Source: Saccharibacillus deserti
GTDB lineage: Bacteria; Bacillota; Bacilli; Paenibacillales; Paenibacillaceae
DNA: 64,000 bases
Direction: 5' to 3'
NCBI RefSeq assembly: GCF_013618475.1
Contig: NZ_JABJVN010000007.1
Coordinates: 214,931-278,930, forward strand
A program made the translations under genes and the position numbers. Of the stretch, positions 17,944 to 29,157 are shown one piece after another. The first letter of the stretch is position 1; each line of letters starts with the position of its first letter. The notes beneath the pieces were generated by a model, which saw nothing but the letters and a program-made list of their open reading frames with translations, had not been told where the DNA came from and made no database searches.

Positions 17944-20244
17944 CTACTTCAGGCTGCCGCCGCCTTTCTCTGTCAGGTTCTTGATGAACTGAAGCGCTTC
18001 GGCCCGCGTAAGCGTAGCGTTTCCTTTGAACGAAGCGACCGTTTTCTGCGTCTTGCTGCTGCCGCTGGCGATCCCGGAGGAGAGCACGTAACGGATCGCA
18101 TCATTGCCGGTGCGCTCGACGCCGTTGGCGGATGCGAGCAGCTCGGCGACCTGAACGCGGGTCAGCTTCTGGCCGCGCGCCGTTTTGGACGAATAGCCTT
18201 TGAGCGGCAGATTCAGCTGTTTGGCGCGGGTGTAATACGTGTTCGACCATGTGCCGGAAACGGCATTTTTCACTTCCGGCTCGAACGCGCGGATCAGCAT
18301 GGCCAGGAATTCGGATTCCGTTACCGTGCTGCCCGGCTTGAACTGGCCGTCGGCATAGCCTTTGACCAGGCCGCGCTCAAAGCCCCAGACGATCGTCTCG
18401 CGTCCCCAGAAGGTCGGTTTGATATCCGGGAAAGGCAGGGCGACCGAAACGGAAGGCGCCGCGGGAGGTTGGGCCGGAGCGGAGACGACCGGTGCCGGAG
18501 GCGTTACCGCCGGCTGGGCCGCAGGCTTGGCCGGTACGACGGCTGCCGGTACTGCCGGAGCGGGTGCTGCCGGAGCAGGTGCTGCCGGAGCCACAGGTGC
18601 CGGAGCGGCTGCTCCGCCACCGCCACCACCGCCGCTACCGCCCGAAGGGATCTGCGCGCTGCCGCCCGAAGGGGCCGGCGTCACCGTAACAGGAGCTTGA
18701 ACAACGGCAGGTGGAGCATCCGGAGCCGCAGCGGGTTCCGTCAAAGTCGGTTGAACCGGAGTCTGAGCTATTTCGTTCTCAGCCGGAAGAAGTTGTGTTC
18801 TTCCCGAAACCGTAACGCCCAATGATTCGTTGCCAGCTGTATCGACTGTAGTGAGACGGAACTGGTAAGCGGTATCGGGATTCAGGTTTGTGGCTTGATA
18901 AGTGATGCCTGTTACCGTCGTCGGTTGAATAGAAGGTCCATTATATACGCGAACTTCTTTAAAGTCGTAATCAGCAGGAAGCGTCCACCCCAGTGTCAGG
19001 CTATCCGAAGTGGAGGAGACGACGCCTGCATCTTTGACTTCGGACGATGCAGTCGTATCGGCTGTCGATTTAAACGTTACCAAGCCTTCTCCATACAAGC
19101 GATCACGGCCGGCGGTTCCGAGATCAACCGTATAATCTTTCAGCAGTTGGCGCAGAACGGCAGGAGAGGCCGAAGGGTTTTTCTCCTTGAGCAGAGCCAG
19201 CTCGCCGGCGATGTGAGGAGCCGCTTGGGAAGTGCCGCTCATTCCGCGATAAGAATAACCGAGAGCAGATGGATACGTCGATGCGATTGCAACGCCAGGA
19301 GCGGAAAAGTCCACTCTAGGTCCAGCCGATGAAAAGGCTGCATGTTCCAGGTTTTGGTCAACTGCAGCTACAGAAATAACACTTTCATATTTGGCCGGAT
19401 AGTTAACCGTATCTTCATTTACGTTCGAAGCTGTTCCGCTGTTGCCGGCGGAAGCGACTACCACGATACCTTTATTGTAGGCCTTATCGACCATATCGTG
19501 CAGAGCCTTCGAATCATCGGGAGTGCCGAGCGAGAGGTTGATGATATTCATATCGTTCTCGATTGCCCAGTCCAAGCCTTCCAGCACATCTTGAAGCGTG
19601 CCTGTTCCGCCTGAATCCAATACCTTGACGCCGTAGAGAGAGATACCGGGAGCCATACCTGTGACTAAACCTGCTCCGCTATCGGCAGCGATAATGCCGG
19701 CAACATGTGTGCCGTGACCGTTATCGTCTGCGTAGTTGAGGTTTGTGCCGGGGCCAACGGAAGAAATGCCCCCTGCAATCTTAAACTCCGGGTGAGGAGA
19801 AATACCGGAATCGATGACGGCGACTTTGACGCCTTGTCCGGTAAAGCCCTGCTGCCACATCATATTGGGGGCAACGGTTTGATAGTTCCAACGCGACTGC
19901 TCGTCGAAGTTCGCGGAAGGAGTCGTACCCATCCCTTCAATGTCGGTCGTCTGGAAAGAGATATTGCGTTCAATATAGGCGATATCCGGGTTCTGCGCGA
20001 GATCCCGGAGTTCTTCCGGACTGACGGCGGCCGATACGGCGGGAACCGTTTCGAACTCGTGCCGGATTTCTTCGCTTTGTTCGAGGGCGGCTTCTTTGCC
20101 GTCCTCGTTTTTATAGACGATCACCACTTCTTGATCCGGACCGTCTGCGGCAAAAGCCGTTGGAGCCGACGGTGTACCGGACGGAGCCAGTAAAGGCAGA
20201 ACGAGCAGGGAAGACAGGGCGACAGACAGATGCTTTCTATTCAT
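17944..20244 (-). CDS. Secreted subtilisin-family protease with SLH cell-wall anchor
   Basis: The 766-residue protein has a signal peptide (residues 1-32), an I9-type inhibitor propeptide (about 38-98), and a peptidase S8 domain with catalytic Asp145 (AVIDSGI), His180 (NGHGTHVAGI) and Ser339 (GTSQAAPHIAG). A fibronectin type III domain (about 430-520) and a Pro/Ala/Gly linker follow, then about 160 residues of SLH repeats (LPFPDIKPTFWGRETI and onward) that bind pyruvylated wall polymer. ATG 20244 follows GAGGAGGAG; the longer frame to 20352 has no such site. It should act at the cell surface on proteins. A sigma-D-like promoter lies upstream. Confidence 0.93.
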   Translation of the reverse strand: MNRKHLSVALSSLLVLPLLAPSGTPSAPTAFAADGPDQEVVIVYKNEDGKEAALEQSEEIRHEFETVPAVSAAVSPEELRDLAQNPDIAYIERNISFQTTDIEGMGTTPSANFDEQSRWNYQTVAPNMMWQQGFTGQGVKVAVIDSGISPHPEFKIAGGISSVGPGTNLNYADDNGHGTHVAGIIAADSGAGLVTGMAPGISLYGVKVLDSGGTGTLQDVLEGLDWAIENDMNIINLSLGTPDDSKALHDMVDKAYNKGIVVVASAGNSGTASNVNEDTVNYPAKYESVISVAAVDQNLEHAAFSSAGPRVDFSAPGVAIASTYPSALGYSYRGMSGTSQAAPHIAGELALLKEKNPSASPAVLRQLLKDYTVDLGTAGRDRLYGEGLVTFKSTADTTASSEVKDAGVVSSTSDSLTLGWTLPADYDFKEVRVYNGPSIQPTTVTGITYQATNLNPDTAYQFRLTTVDTAGNESLGVTVSGRTQLLPAENEIAQTPVQPTLTEPAAAPDAPPAVVQAPVTVTPAPSGGSAQIPSGGSGGGGGGGAAAPAPVAPAAPAPAAPAPAVPAAVVPAKPAAQPAVTPPAPVVSAPAQPPAAPSVSVALPFPDIKPTFWGRETIVWGFERGLVKGYADGQFKPGSTVTESEFLAMLIRAFEPEVKNAVSGTWSNTYYTRAKQLNLPLKGYSSKTARGQKLTRVQVAELLASANGVERTGNDAIRYVLSSGIASGSSKTQKTVASFKGNATLTRAEALQFIKNLTEKGGGSLK

Positions 20245-20292
20245 GGTGTATGTTCTCCTCCTCGTAAATTCGACAAATTCGGTCAAATACAT

Positions 20293-20320
20293 ATATCGGC
20301 GTCGATGAAGCCGAATTTTA
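20293..20320 (-). promoter_or_regulatory. Candidate sigma-D promoter for the surface protease
   Basis: On the minus strand TAAA (20320-20317), 16 bases, then GCCGATAT (20300-20293) match the flagellar/autolysin sigma-D pattern, whose usual spacing is 15-16. It lies about 50 bases before the protease start. Confidence 0.4.
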
Positions 20321-20495
20321 GCGTTTGCTACACGATTGTGTGAAATATTCATTTTTAGACGGACAAAGAGAAAGCAGGTTTGAATGCTTTACCATACATG
20401 TGATCAAGAGTTGACCATTAATAGGTATTTTGATGAATGAAATGAAGGGTTATCGTTTCTTTTTTTCGAAATAGCGAAATTTTTTTAGAAAAAAG

Positions 20496-20529
20496 TTGAC
20501 TGTAAGCGCTTTTAGAATTACTATATAAT
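20496..20529 (+). promoter_or_regulatory. Promoter of the iolE-iolT-iolG-iolI unit
   Basis: TTGACT (20496-20501) is a good -35. With 17 bases of spacing the -10 is TACTAT (20519-20524); a better hexamer TATAAT (20524-20529) lies 22 bases away. AT-rich sequence precedes it. Confidence 0.7.
20501..20514 (+). promoter_or_regulatory. cre site overlapping the iolE promoter
   Basis: TGTAAGCGCTTTTA matches TGWAARCGYTWNCW at 13 of 14 positions and lies between the -35 and -10, so CcpA bound here would block RNA polymerase. This fits known glucose repression of iol genes in Bacillus. Confidence 0.75.
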
Positions 20530-20536
20530 CACATAA

Positions 20537-20558
20537 TGATCAAAAGTTAATCAATACA
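20537..20558 (+). promoter_or_regulatory. iolR operator: Tandem IolR operator downstream of the iolE promoter
   Basis: Two directly adjoining 11-mers, TGATCAAAAGT (exact match to the Bacillus IolR pattern WRAYCAADARD) and TAATCAATACA (one mismatch), lie just after the -10 hexamer, a repressing position. Confidence 0.72.
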
Positions 20559-20606
20559 TCATCGAAAAAGGCAAGCGCATTCATATTACTGCAAAGGGGA
20601 ACGGTC

Positions 20607-21512
20607 ATGAGAGAACAAGACATCGCCTGGGGTATTGCGCCGATTGGCTGGCGGAACGACGACATACCGGAGATCGGCGCGGGCAATACGCTGCAGCATT
20701 TGTTAAGCGACATTGTCGTAGCCGGATTCGAAGGAACGGAAGTGGGCGGCTTTTTTCCGGAAGCCCGTATTTTGAACAAAGAACTCGGGCTGCGCAATCT
20801 CCGGATTGCCGGCCAATGGTTCAGCAGTTTCATCGTCCGCGACGGACTTGATCGGGTCGTCGGCCCGTTCCGGACGCAGTGCCGCTATTTGCAGGACGTA
20901 AAAGCGGACGTAATCGTCGTTTCCGAGCAGACAGGCAGCGTCCAGGGATCGGAGCTCAACGTTTTCGCCGAAAAACCGAAGTTCGACGACGCGGAATGGG
21001 ACGCGCTGTGCGAAGGGTTGAATGAACTGGGGGGCATCGCTCGGGAATACGGCCTGCGTCTCGCGTACCATCATCACATGGGAACGAGCGTCCAGACGGC
21101 GGAGGAGATCGATCGCCTGATGAATGGCACCGATCCGGCGCGCGTGCAGCTCTTGTACGATACGGGACATATTTTCGTGTCGGACGGGGACTGCATGACG
21201 GTTTTGCGCAAACATATCGGCCGCATCGGCCATGTGCATTTCAAGGATGCGCGCCAGAATGTGCTGGACGAGTGCCGGGGAAGCGGAAAGTCCTTTATGC
21301 AATCGTTCCTGAGCGGCATGTTTACGGTGCCGGGCGACGGTTGCATCGATTTCAAGGAAGTGTTCGACTTTCTGATTGCCGGCGGGTACAAAGGTTGGAT
21401 CGTGGTCGAAGCGGAACAGGATCCCGAAGCGGCGCATCCGCTGGAATACGCTTTGATGGCAAGGCGCTATATTAATGAAAGGCTGCTGGCGCAGACTCCA
21501 ATCCAGACTTGA
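20607..21512 (+). CDS. iolE: Inosose dehydratase (2-keto-myo-inositol dehydratase)
   Basis: The 301-residue TIM-barrel protein belongs to the sugar phosphate isomerase/epimerase-like family and matches IolE in length and segments ([17 protein letters not shown] at the start, [24 protein letters not shown] and VVEAEQDP supplying metal ligands). IolE removes water from 2-keto-myo-inositol, giving the trihydroxycyclohexane-dione used by IolD. AAAGGGGA precedes the ATG. It is the first gene of the iolE-iolT-iolG-iolI unit, controlled by a cre and an IolR operator. Confidence 0.95.
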   Translation: MREQDIAWGIAPIGWRNDDIPEIGAGNTLQHLLSDIVVAGFEGTEVGGFFPEARILNKELGLRNLRIAGQWFSSFIVRDGLDRVVGPFRTQCRYLQDVKADVIVVSEQTGSVQGSELNVFAEKPKFDDAEWDALCEGLNELGGIAREYGLRLAYHHHMGTSVQTAEEIDRLMNGTDPARVQLLYDTGHIFVSDGDCMTVLRKHIGRIGHVHFKDARQNVLDECRGSGKSFMQSFLSGMFTVPGDGCIDFKEVFDFLIAGGYKGWIVVEAEQDPEAAHPLEYALMARRYINERLLAQTPIQT

Positions 21513-21528
21513 GAGAGAGGCGATCGAC

Positions 21529-24070
<2,542 letters not shown>

Positions 24071-24114
24071 GCCCGGCTCTCTCCACACTATTTTAAGAAA
24101 AGGCGGGAATGACA

Positions 24115-24963
24115 ATGAGACTGTGCTTCAATCAGGCGACGACGCTCAACAACTCGAACCTGGAAAAGGACCTGGAGCTGTGCGAAAAACACGGCTACGA
24201 TTATATCGAAATCCGCACGATGGACAAACTGCCGGAATATTTGGAAAGCCATTCGCTCGACGATCTGGCCGTCTATTTCGAATCGCATCATATCAAGCCG
24301 CTGGCATTCAACGCGTTGGTGTTCTTCAACAACCGCAGCGAGGAAGACCATGACAAAATTATCGACGAGTTCAAACTGATGATGGAATGGGGCTCCAAGC
24401 TCGGCGTCCGCTACGTTGTCGCCGTACCGCTCGTGACCGAAGAGAAAATCACGCGTTCGGAGATCCGTTCCAGCAGCGTAAGCGTGCTGCGCGAGCTGTC
24501 GGATATCGCGAAGCCTTACGGCATCGGCATCGCCGTCGAATTCGTCGGCCATCCGCAGTGCACGGTCAATACGTTCGGCGAAGCGTACGACATCGTTGAA
24601 GAAGTGGACCGCGACAATGTCGGCTTGGTACTGGACTGCTTCCATTTCCACGCGATGGGCTCCAAACGCGAGGATCTGGAGCGCGCCGACGGTTCCAAAA
24701 TCTTCATCCTGCATATCGACGACACCGAAGATTTCCAGATCGGACTGCTGACGGACGAAGACCGCGTATGGCCGGGGCAAGGCGCGATCGATCTGGATTA
24801 CCTGCTGTCCACGCTGCGCACCAAAGGTTACGGCGGTGCCGTGTCCGTCGAACTGTTCCGTCCGGAATATTACGAGCTGGAAGCCGAGGAAACGATCCGT
24901 ACGGCCAAGAAAACGACGCTCGAAGTCGTGTCCCGCCATTATCCGATCGAAGCGCTGGCTTAA
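24115..24963 (+). CDS. iolI: 2-keto-myo-inositol isomerase
   Basis: The 282-residue TIM barrel is close to Bacillus IolI throughout (LCFNQATTLNNSNLEKDLEL at the start, EFVGHPQCTVNTF, LDCFHFHAMGS, HIDDTEDFQIG, WPGQGAIDLD), with the metal-binding Glu, Asp, His and Glu in place. IolI isomerises 2-keto-myo-inositol to 1-keto-D-chiro-inositol, letting D-chiro-inositol enter the pathway. ATG 24115 is preferred over 24109 because AAAAGGCGGG ends 8 bases before it. It is the last gene of its unit, followed by a terminator. Confidence 0.94.
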   Translation: MRLCFNQATTLNNSNLEKDLELCEKHGYDYIEIRTMDKLPEYLESHSLDDLAVYFESHHIKPLAFNALVFFNNRSEEDHDKIIDEFKLMMEWGSKLGVRYVVAVPLVTEEKITRSEIRSSSVSVLRELSDIAKPYGIGIAVEFVGHPQCTVNTFGEAYDIVEEVDRDNVGLVLDCFHFHAMGSKREDLERADGSKIFILHIDDTEDFQIGLLTDEDRVWPGQGAIDLDYLLSTLRTKGYGGAVSVELFRPEYYELEAEETIRTAKKTTLEVVSRHYPIEALA

Positions 24964-25045
24964 GATTCCGTTCTGCCCGAATTTCTCCACCGGGCTGCTT
25001 CCGTCCCCCGCACTCGACTCTGCGTTTCATCGGAACCATTGAAAT

Positions 25046-25082
25046 CCGTCAACGGACGAAGGTCCGTTAACGGGTTCTTTTT
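25046..25082 (+). terminator. Terminator of the iolE-iolI unit
   Basis: AACGGAC pairs with GTCCGTT around GAAG, extended by CCGT with ACGG across one mismatch, then TTCTTTTT. Confidence 0.85.
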
Positions 25083-25161
25083 ATCCCCAGCGTCGTCCTC
25101 GGCGCGCCCACCTGGTGCTAGTTTCATGCGCGCGTCATCGCTTCAGCTCGCTTTAAAGCCC

Positions 25162-25206
25162 AAAAAGCGGGTGCGTTTGCCGACTAAGCAAATGCACCCG
25201 CTTTTT
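25162..25206. terminator. Bidirectional terminator between iolI and the tautomerase gene
   Basis: AAAAAGCGGGTGC (25162-25174) pairs with GCACCCGCTTTTT (25194-25206), extended inside by TTTGC with GCAAA. The A-run and T-run allow it to act in both directions. Confidence 0.88.
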
Positions 25207-25228
25207 CACCTCCCCTACAGCCTTCCTC

Positions 25229-25618
25229 TCATAATAGGCCTTCCAAAAACTGAGCCTTGCCCAGTCCGAAGCACCAATCCGCGTCCCCGTTCTCGGCGAT
25301 CGAGACCATAAGGTCGGTCGGAGCGATACCGCAGTCGCGCTGCAGATACTCGGCGAGCAGGGCATACAGCTTTTTTTTCTGCTCCGGCGTACGGGTCTTG
25401 CTTACGACGCTGATGATGACGATGTCGCGGGTACGGGGGTAACCAAGGCCGGTGTCTTCGATGACCAATTCGTGGGCGGGATGCTGATGCACGATCTGAT
25501 AGCGGTCGGAAGCAGGGACGCCAAGGGCTTCGACCATCGCCTCGTGGGCGGAATCCAACAGCTTTTTCAACTCCTCGGGGCTTCTTCCTTCCTGAACGTC
25601 AAAACGCAATAACGGCAT
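25229..25618 (-). CDS. Tautomerase family protein
   Basis: The 129-residue protein begins [20 protein letters not shown]; proline after the removed methionine is the catalytic base of 4-oxalocrotonate tautomerase relatives. Length suits the two-unit tautomerase_2 type ([18 protein letters not shown], then [15 protein letters not shown]). It interconverts enol and keto forms of an unknown acid. AAGGAGGA precedes the ATG. It shares orientation and 49 bases of spacing with iolR upstream, so it may be cotranscribed and could act on an inositol-derived enol; that is inference. Confidence 0.88.
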   Translation of the reverse strand: MPLLRFDVQEGRSPEELKKLLDSAHEAMVEALGVPASDRYQIVHQHPAHELVIEDTGLGYPRTRDIVIISVVSKTRTPEQKKKLYALLAEYLQRDCGIAPTDLMVSIAENGDADWCFGLGKAQFLEGLL

Positions 25619-25667
25619 ACAGGTTCCTCCTTCAATGATAACGGGATTCGGGTAAGTCGGCGAATGT

Positions 25668-26417
25668 TTAAACCTGACGCAGCGAGATTCCGCCGGACCG
25701 GCACGATTCGAGATACTCCTGCGGCAGATCGCGGGACGTGACCAGCACGTCGAGATCCGCGAAAGAAGCGTAGGTAAGCAGGGTGGAGCGGCCGAATTTG
25801 CTGGCGTCCGCCAGCAGAATAAGCTTTTCCGCCCGGCCGGCGATCGATTTCTTGATCTCGTATTCCAGCAGATCGGAATTGGTCAGGCCGTGCACCAGAC
25901 TGACGCCGGTGGCGGACATGAACGCTTTGTTGACGTTGTACTTTTCCAGCATCCGCACGTCGTCGACGCCGACGAACGAGCGGGTTTTGCGTTTGTACGT
26001 GCTTCCCAGCACGAGCAGATTGACGTTCGGCATATTCGCCGCTCCGTCAATGACGTCGAGACTGTTGGTCAGAATGGTCAGGTGTTTGTCGGGGTCGAGA
26101 TAGCCGACCATGTTGCAGGTCGTCGTTCCCGAATCGATGAAGATCAAATCGTTCTCCTCGACGTACCCGGCGGCGATCCGACCGATTTCGGCTTTTTCGT
26201 TTGGATGCTTGATATTGCGGTTTTCGAAAGGAACCAATTCCGTGACCGACACGACGCCTCCGTAAACTTTCTCGATCGAGCCTTTTCGCAAAATCTGGTT
26301 GATGTCGCGACGGATCGTGTTTTTGGAGACGTCGAAGGCCGAGCACAGTTCGTCCAGCGTGACATTTTTCCGGTCATGAATGTATTCTTCGATATCCTGG
26401 AGTCGTCTGGCTTTCAT
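25668..26417 (-). CDS. iolR: DeoR-family repressor of inositol genes
   Basis: The 249-residue protein has an N-terminal DeoR helix-turn-helix ([20 protein letters not shown], about residues 19-38) and a DeoRC sensor domain with the phosphosugar-binding DSGTTT segment. IolR represses iol genes and is released by a phosphorylated inositol intermediate made by IolC (known for Bacillus). ATG 26417 is chosen because AGGAGA is 7 bases away; two upstream in-frame ATGs are poorly spaced. It is divergent from iolA and its own -35 overlaps a consensus operator, pointing to autoregulation. Assignment to IolR rather than the paralogue at 34442-35194 rests on position and these sites. Confidence 0.9.
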   Translation of the reverse strand: MKARRLQDIEEYIHDRKNVTLDELCSAFDVSKNTIRRDINQILRKGSIEKVYGGVVSVTELVPFENRNIKHPNEKAEIGRIAAGYVEENDLIFIDSGTTTCNMVGYLDPDKHLTILTNSLDVIDGAANMPNVNLLVLGSTYKRKTRSFVGVDDVRMLEKYNVNKAFMSATGVSLVHGLTNSDLLEYEIKKSIAGRAEKLILLADASKFGRSTLLTYASFADLDVLVTSRDLPQEYLESCRSGGISLRQV

Positions 26418-26447
26418 AGGCATTCTCCTGTTGGTTTGATACGCAAA

Positions 26448-26476
26448 ATTATAAATGATATCCAAAAGTTAATCAA
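26448..26476 (-). promoter_or_regulatory. Promoter of iolR
   Basis: On the minus strand TTGATT (26476-26471), 17 bases, TATAAT (26453-26448). Transcription would begin about 24 bases before the iolR start codon. Confidence 0.75.
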
Positions 26477-26501
26477 TAGTTAATTATATATGATCAATAC
26501 A
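26459..26501. promoter_or_regulatory. iolR operator: IolR operator cluster over the iolR promoter
   Basis: TATCCAAAAGT (26459-26469, one mismatch to WRAYCAADARD) adjoins TAATCAATAGT (26470-26480, exact), and TGATCAATACA (26491-26501, one mismatch) follows. The exact site covers the iolR -35. Confidence 0.65.
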
Positions 26502-26676
26502 TACTTAATAATGACCCTTTAAAAAGAATGGGGATAAAAATGGTAACGGATACAATTTGAAAACCAAGACGAATAAAATCCGCTTCTGACAAGGTTATGA
26601 TAAAATCAAAGCATAGAAATCCAGCATTTTTCATGATTTTTTAAGCAGAATGATTATTTTTCATGTTGATTTGGAC

Positions 26677-26705
26677 TTGACGGGCATGTTTGGTTTGGAT
26701 ATGAT
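26677..26705 (+). promoter_or_regulatory. Promoter of the iolA-iolJ unit
   Basis: TTGACG (26677-26682), 17 bases, TATGAT (26700-26705); both hexamers are one base from consensus. The inferred transcription start is about 80 bases before the iolA start codon. Confidence 0.82.
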
Positions 26706-26712
26706 AAAAACA

Positions 26713-26734
26713 TAACCAAGATATGATCAAACGT
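26713..26734 (+). promoter_or_regulatory. iolR operator: Tandem IolR operator at the iolA transcription start
   Basis: TAACCAAGATA and TGATCAAACGT are directly adjoining 11-mers, each with one mismatch to WRAYCAADARD, beginning about 7 bases after the -10. The same tandem layout occurs at 20537-20558. Confidence 0.65.
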
Positions 26735-26791
26735 GACAGCGGTTTTGGTGAGCGGCCTGCAGCCAGGAGCGACTGCGAGAGGAGAACGAAT

Positions 26792-28264
26792 ATGTCCACG
26801 ATGGCGACCACAAGAAAGCTAAAGAACTATATCGGCGGCAAATGGGTAGAGAGCAAGACGACTCAATATGAAGACGTTTACAATCCGGCGACGAAGGAAC
26901 TGATCTGTCAGGTGCCGATTTCGACCCGGGAAGATGTAGAGTATGCGGCCCAGGTTGCGCAGGAGGCATTCGACAAGTGGAAAAAGGTAGCCGTTCCCCG
27001 GCGCGCCCGCATCCTGTTCAACTATCAGCAGCTGCTGACCAAGCATAAGGACGAGCTGGCCCGCCTGATTACGATCGAGAACGGCAAAAGCCTCAGCGAG
27101 GCGTCCGGCGAAGTGCAGCGCGGCATCGAGAACGTCGAGTTCGCGGCCGGTACGCCTTCCCTGATGATGGGCGACTCGCTCGCCTCCATCGCGACGGACG
27201 TCGAAGCGGCGAATTATCGCTATCCGATCGGCGTGGTCGGCGGCATCGCTCCGTTCAACTTCCCGATGATGGTGCCGTGCTGGATGTTCCCGATGGCCGT
27301 TTCCCTCGGCAACTCGTTCATCCTGAAGCCGTCGGAACGCACGCCGCTGCTGACGGAAAGACTGGCGGAGCTGTTCACCGAAGCGGGGCTGCCGGACGGC
27401 GTATTCAATATCGTGTACGGCGCGCACGACGTCGTGAACGGCATTCTGGAGCATCCGGAAATCAAAGCGATTTCGTTCGTCGGTTCCAAGCCGGTCGGCG
27501 AGTACGTTTACAAAAAGGGCAGCGAGAACCTGAAAAGGGTCCAGGCGTTGACCGGAGCGAAAAACCATACGATCGTACTCAACGACGCCAACCTTGAAGA
27601 CACGATCACGAACGTCGTGTCGGCGGCTTTCGGTTCGGCCGGCGAACGCTGCATGGCCTGCGCGGTCGTGACGGTCGAAGAAGGCATCGCGGACGAATTC
27701 ATCGCCAGGCTCAAGGAGAAAACGCTCGGCGTGAAAATGGGCAACGGTCTCGACGACGGCGTATTTCTCGGTCCGGTGATCCGCGAAGAGAACAAGGCGC
27801 GCACCCTGGCCTATATCGAAAAAGGAATCGAAGAAGGCGCGACGCTGCTGACCGACGGACGCGAGAGAATGTCGGACGACGGCTATTTCATCGGGCCGAC
27901 GATCTTCGAAGGCGTGACGCCGGACATGACGATCTGGAAAGACGAGATTTTCGCGCCGGTGCTGTCCGTCATCCGCGTCAAAAACCTGAAAGAAGCCATC
28001 GAGGTCGCCAACAAGTCGGAATTCGCCAACGGCGCCTGCCTGTTCAGCGGCAACGCGCATGCGATCCGTTACTTCCGCGAGAATATCGACGCCGGCATGC
28101 TCGGCATCAATCTGGGTGTACCCGCCCCGATGGCGTTCTTCCCGTTTTCCGGCTGGAAGTCTTCGTTCTACGGCACGCTGCACGCGAACGGCAAAGACAG
28201 CGTCGACTTCTACACCCGCAAAAAGGTCGTGACGGCGCGTTATACGGAGCCCCGGTTCGAATAA
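26792..28264 (+). CDS. iolA: CoA-acylating methylmalonate-semialdehyde dehydrogenase
   Basis: The 490-residue aldehyde dehydrogenase has the MmsA/IolA signatures: [14 protein letters not shown] in the NAD domain, LKPSERTP, the LTGAKNH segment and the catalytic cysteine C287 in GERCMAC. IolA converts malonic semialdehyde to acetyl-CoA and CO2, the last step of inositol breakdown, and methylmalonic semialdehyde to propionyl-CoA. ATG 26792 follows GAGAGGAG; the longer frame to 26723 would begin inside the IolR operator. It leads the second iol unit. Confidence 0.95.
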   Translation: MSTMATTRKLKNYIGGKWVESKTTQYEDVYNPATKELICQVPISTREDVEYAAQVAQEAFDKWKKVAVPRRARILFNYQQLLTKHKDELARLITIENGKSLSEASGEVQRGIENVEFAAGTPSLMMGDSLASIATDVEAANYRYPIGVVGGIAPFNFPMMVPCWMFPMAVSLGNSFILKPSERTPLLTERLAELFTEAGLPDGVFNIVYGAHDVVNGILEHPEIKAISFVGSKPVGEYVYKKGSENLKRVQALTGAKNHTIVLNDANLEDTITNVVSAAFGSAGERCMACAVVTVEEGIADEFIARLKEKTLGVKMGNGLDDGVFLGPVIREENKARTLAYIEKGIEEGATLLTDGRERMSDDGYFIGPTIFEGVTPDMTIWKDEIFAPVLSVIRVKNLKEAIEVANKSEFANGACLFSGNAHAIRYFRENIDAGMLGINLGVPAPMAFFPFSGWKSSFYGTLHANGKDSVDFYTRKKVVTARYTEPRFE

Positions 28265-28289
28265 GCTTCAACAAAAAGGAGGAATAAAC

Positions 28290-29108
28290 GTGGCAAGCCA
28301 TCTGCAGCGCAAACCGCTGAACGAGCAGCGGGGAGAAGTCAAGATCGTGCAGGAAGTCGTGAAGCGCGATTCGCGGCTGAAATACGTGGAATTCCGGCTG
28401 ATCGAATTGGAACCCGGAACAGTCTACGAAGAAGCGCTGGAAGCCGACGAATGCTGCATCGTGGCACTGACCGGACGGATTACCGTCACCGAAGGCGAGC
28501 ATGTTTTCGAAAATATCGGAACGCGGGAAAGCGTGTTCGAGCGCAGACCGACGGACAGCGTATTCGTATCGGACGGCCGGTCGTTCCGGATCGAAGGGAA
28601 GTCGAAAGCGAGAGCGGCGCTCTGCTACTCGCCTTCGCTCCTGTCGCTGCCGACCAAGCTGATCAAAGCGGACGAAGTTGGCACCGAGCAGCGTGGCAAG
28701 TATCAGAACCGTCGCACGGTCCACAACATTTTGCCGGATTCGGATCCTTCGGCCAGCAGCCTGCTCGTCGTGGAAGTGTATACGGAAGGCGGCAACTTCT
28801 CCAGCTATCCGCCGCACAAGCATGACCAAGACAATCTGCCGGAAGAGTCGTTCCTGGAAGAAACGTATTACCACGAGATCGATCCTGGCCAAGGTTTCCT
28901 GTTCCAGCGCGTATATACGGACGACCGCAGCTTGGACGAGACGATGGCCGTCGAACACGGCGATGTCGTGATCGTGCCGGCCGGCTATCACCCGGTGGGC
29001 GTGCCCGACGGTTATGCTTCTTATTACCTGAATGTCATGGCCGGACCGAAGCGCGTCTGGAAATTCCATAACGATCCCGACCACGAGTGGATTTTGAATC
29101 GCGAATAG
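28290..29108 (+). CDS. iolB: 5-Deoxy-glucuronate isomerase
   Basis: The 272-residue bicupin matches IolB, with metal-ligand segments YPPHKHDQ and EETYYHEIDPGQGFLFQRVY and a late histidine in VPAGYHPVGVPDGY. IolB isomerises 5-deoxy-D-glucuronate to 5-dehydro-2-deoxy-D-gluconate, the substrate of the kinase encoded next. AAAGGAGG precedes a GTG start at 28290, 25 bases after iolA. Confidence 0.95.
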   Translation: MASHLQRKPLNEQRGEVKIVQEVVKRDSRLKYVEFRLIELEPGTVYEEALEADECCIVALTGRITVTEGEHVFENIGTRESVFERRPTDSVFVSDGRSFRIEGKSKARAALCYSPSLLSLPTKLIKADEVGTEQRGKYQNRRTVHNILPDSDPSASSLLVVEVYTEGGNFSSYPPHKHDQDNLPEESFLEETYYHEIDPGQGFLFQRVYTDDRSLDETMAVEHGDVVIVPAGYHPVGVPDGYASYYLNVMAGPKRVWKFHNDPDHEWILNRE

Positions 29109-29157
29109 CGAATAGCGTATCGATCCGTATCAATAACGCCAAAGGGGCTGTGAACAT

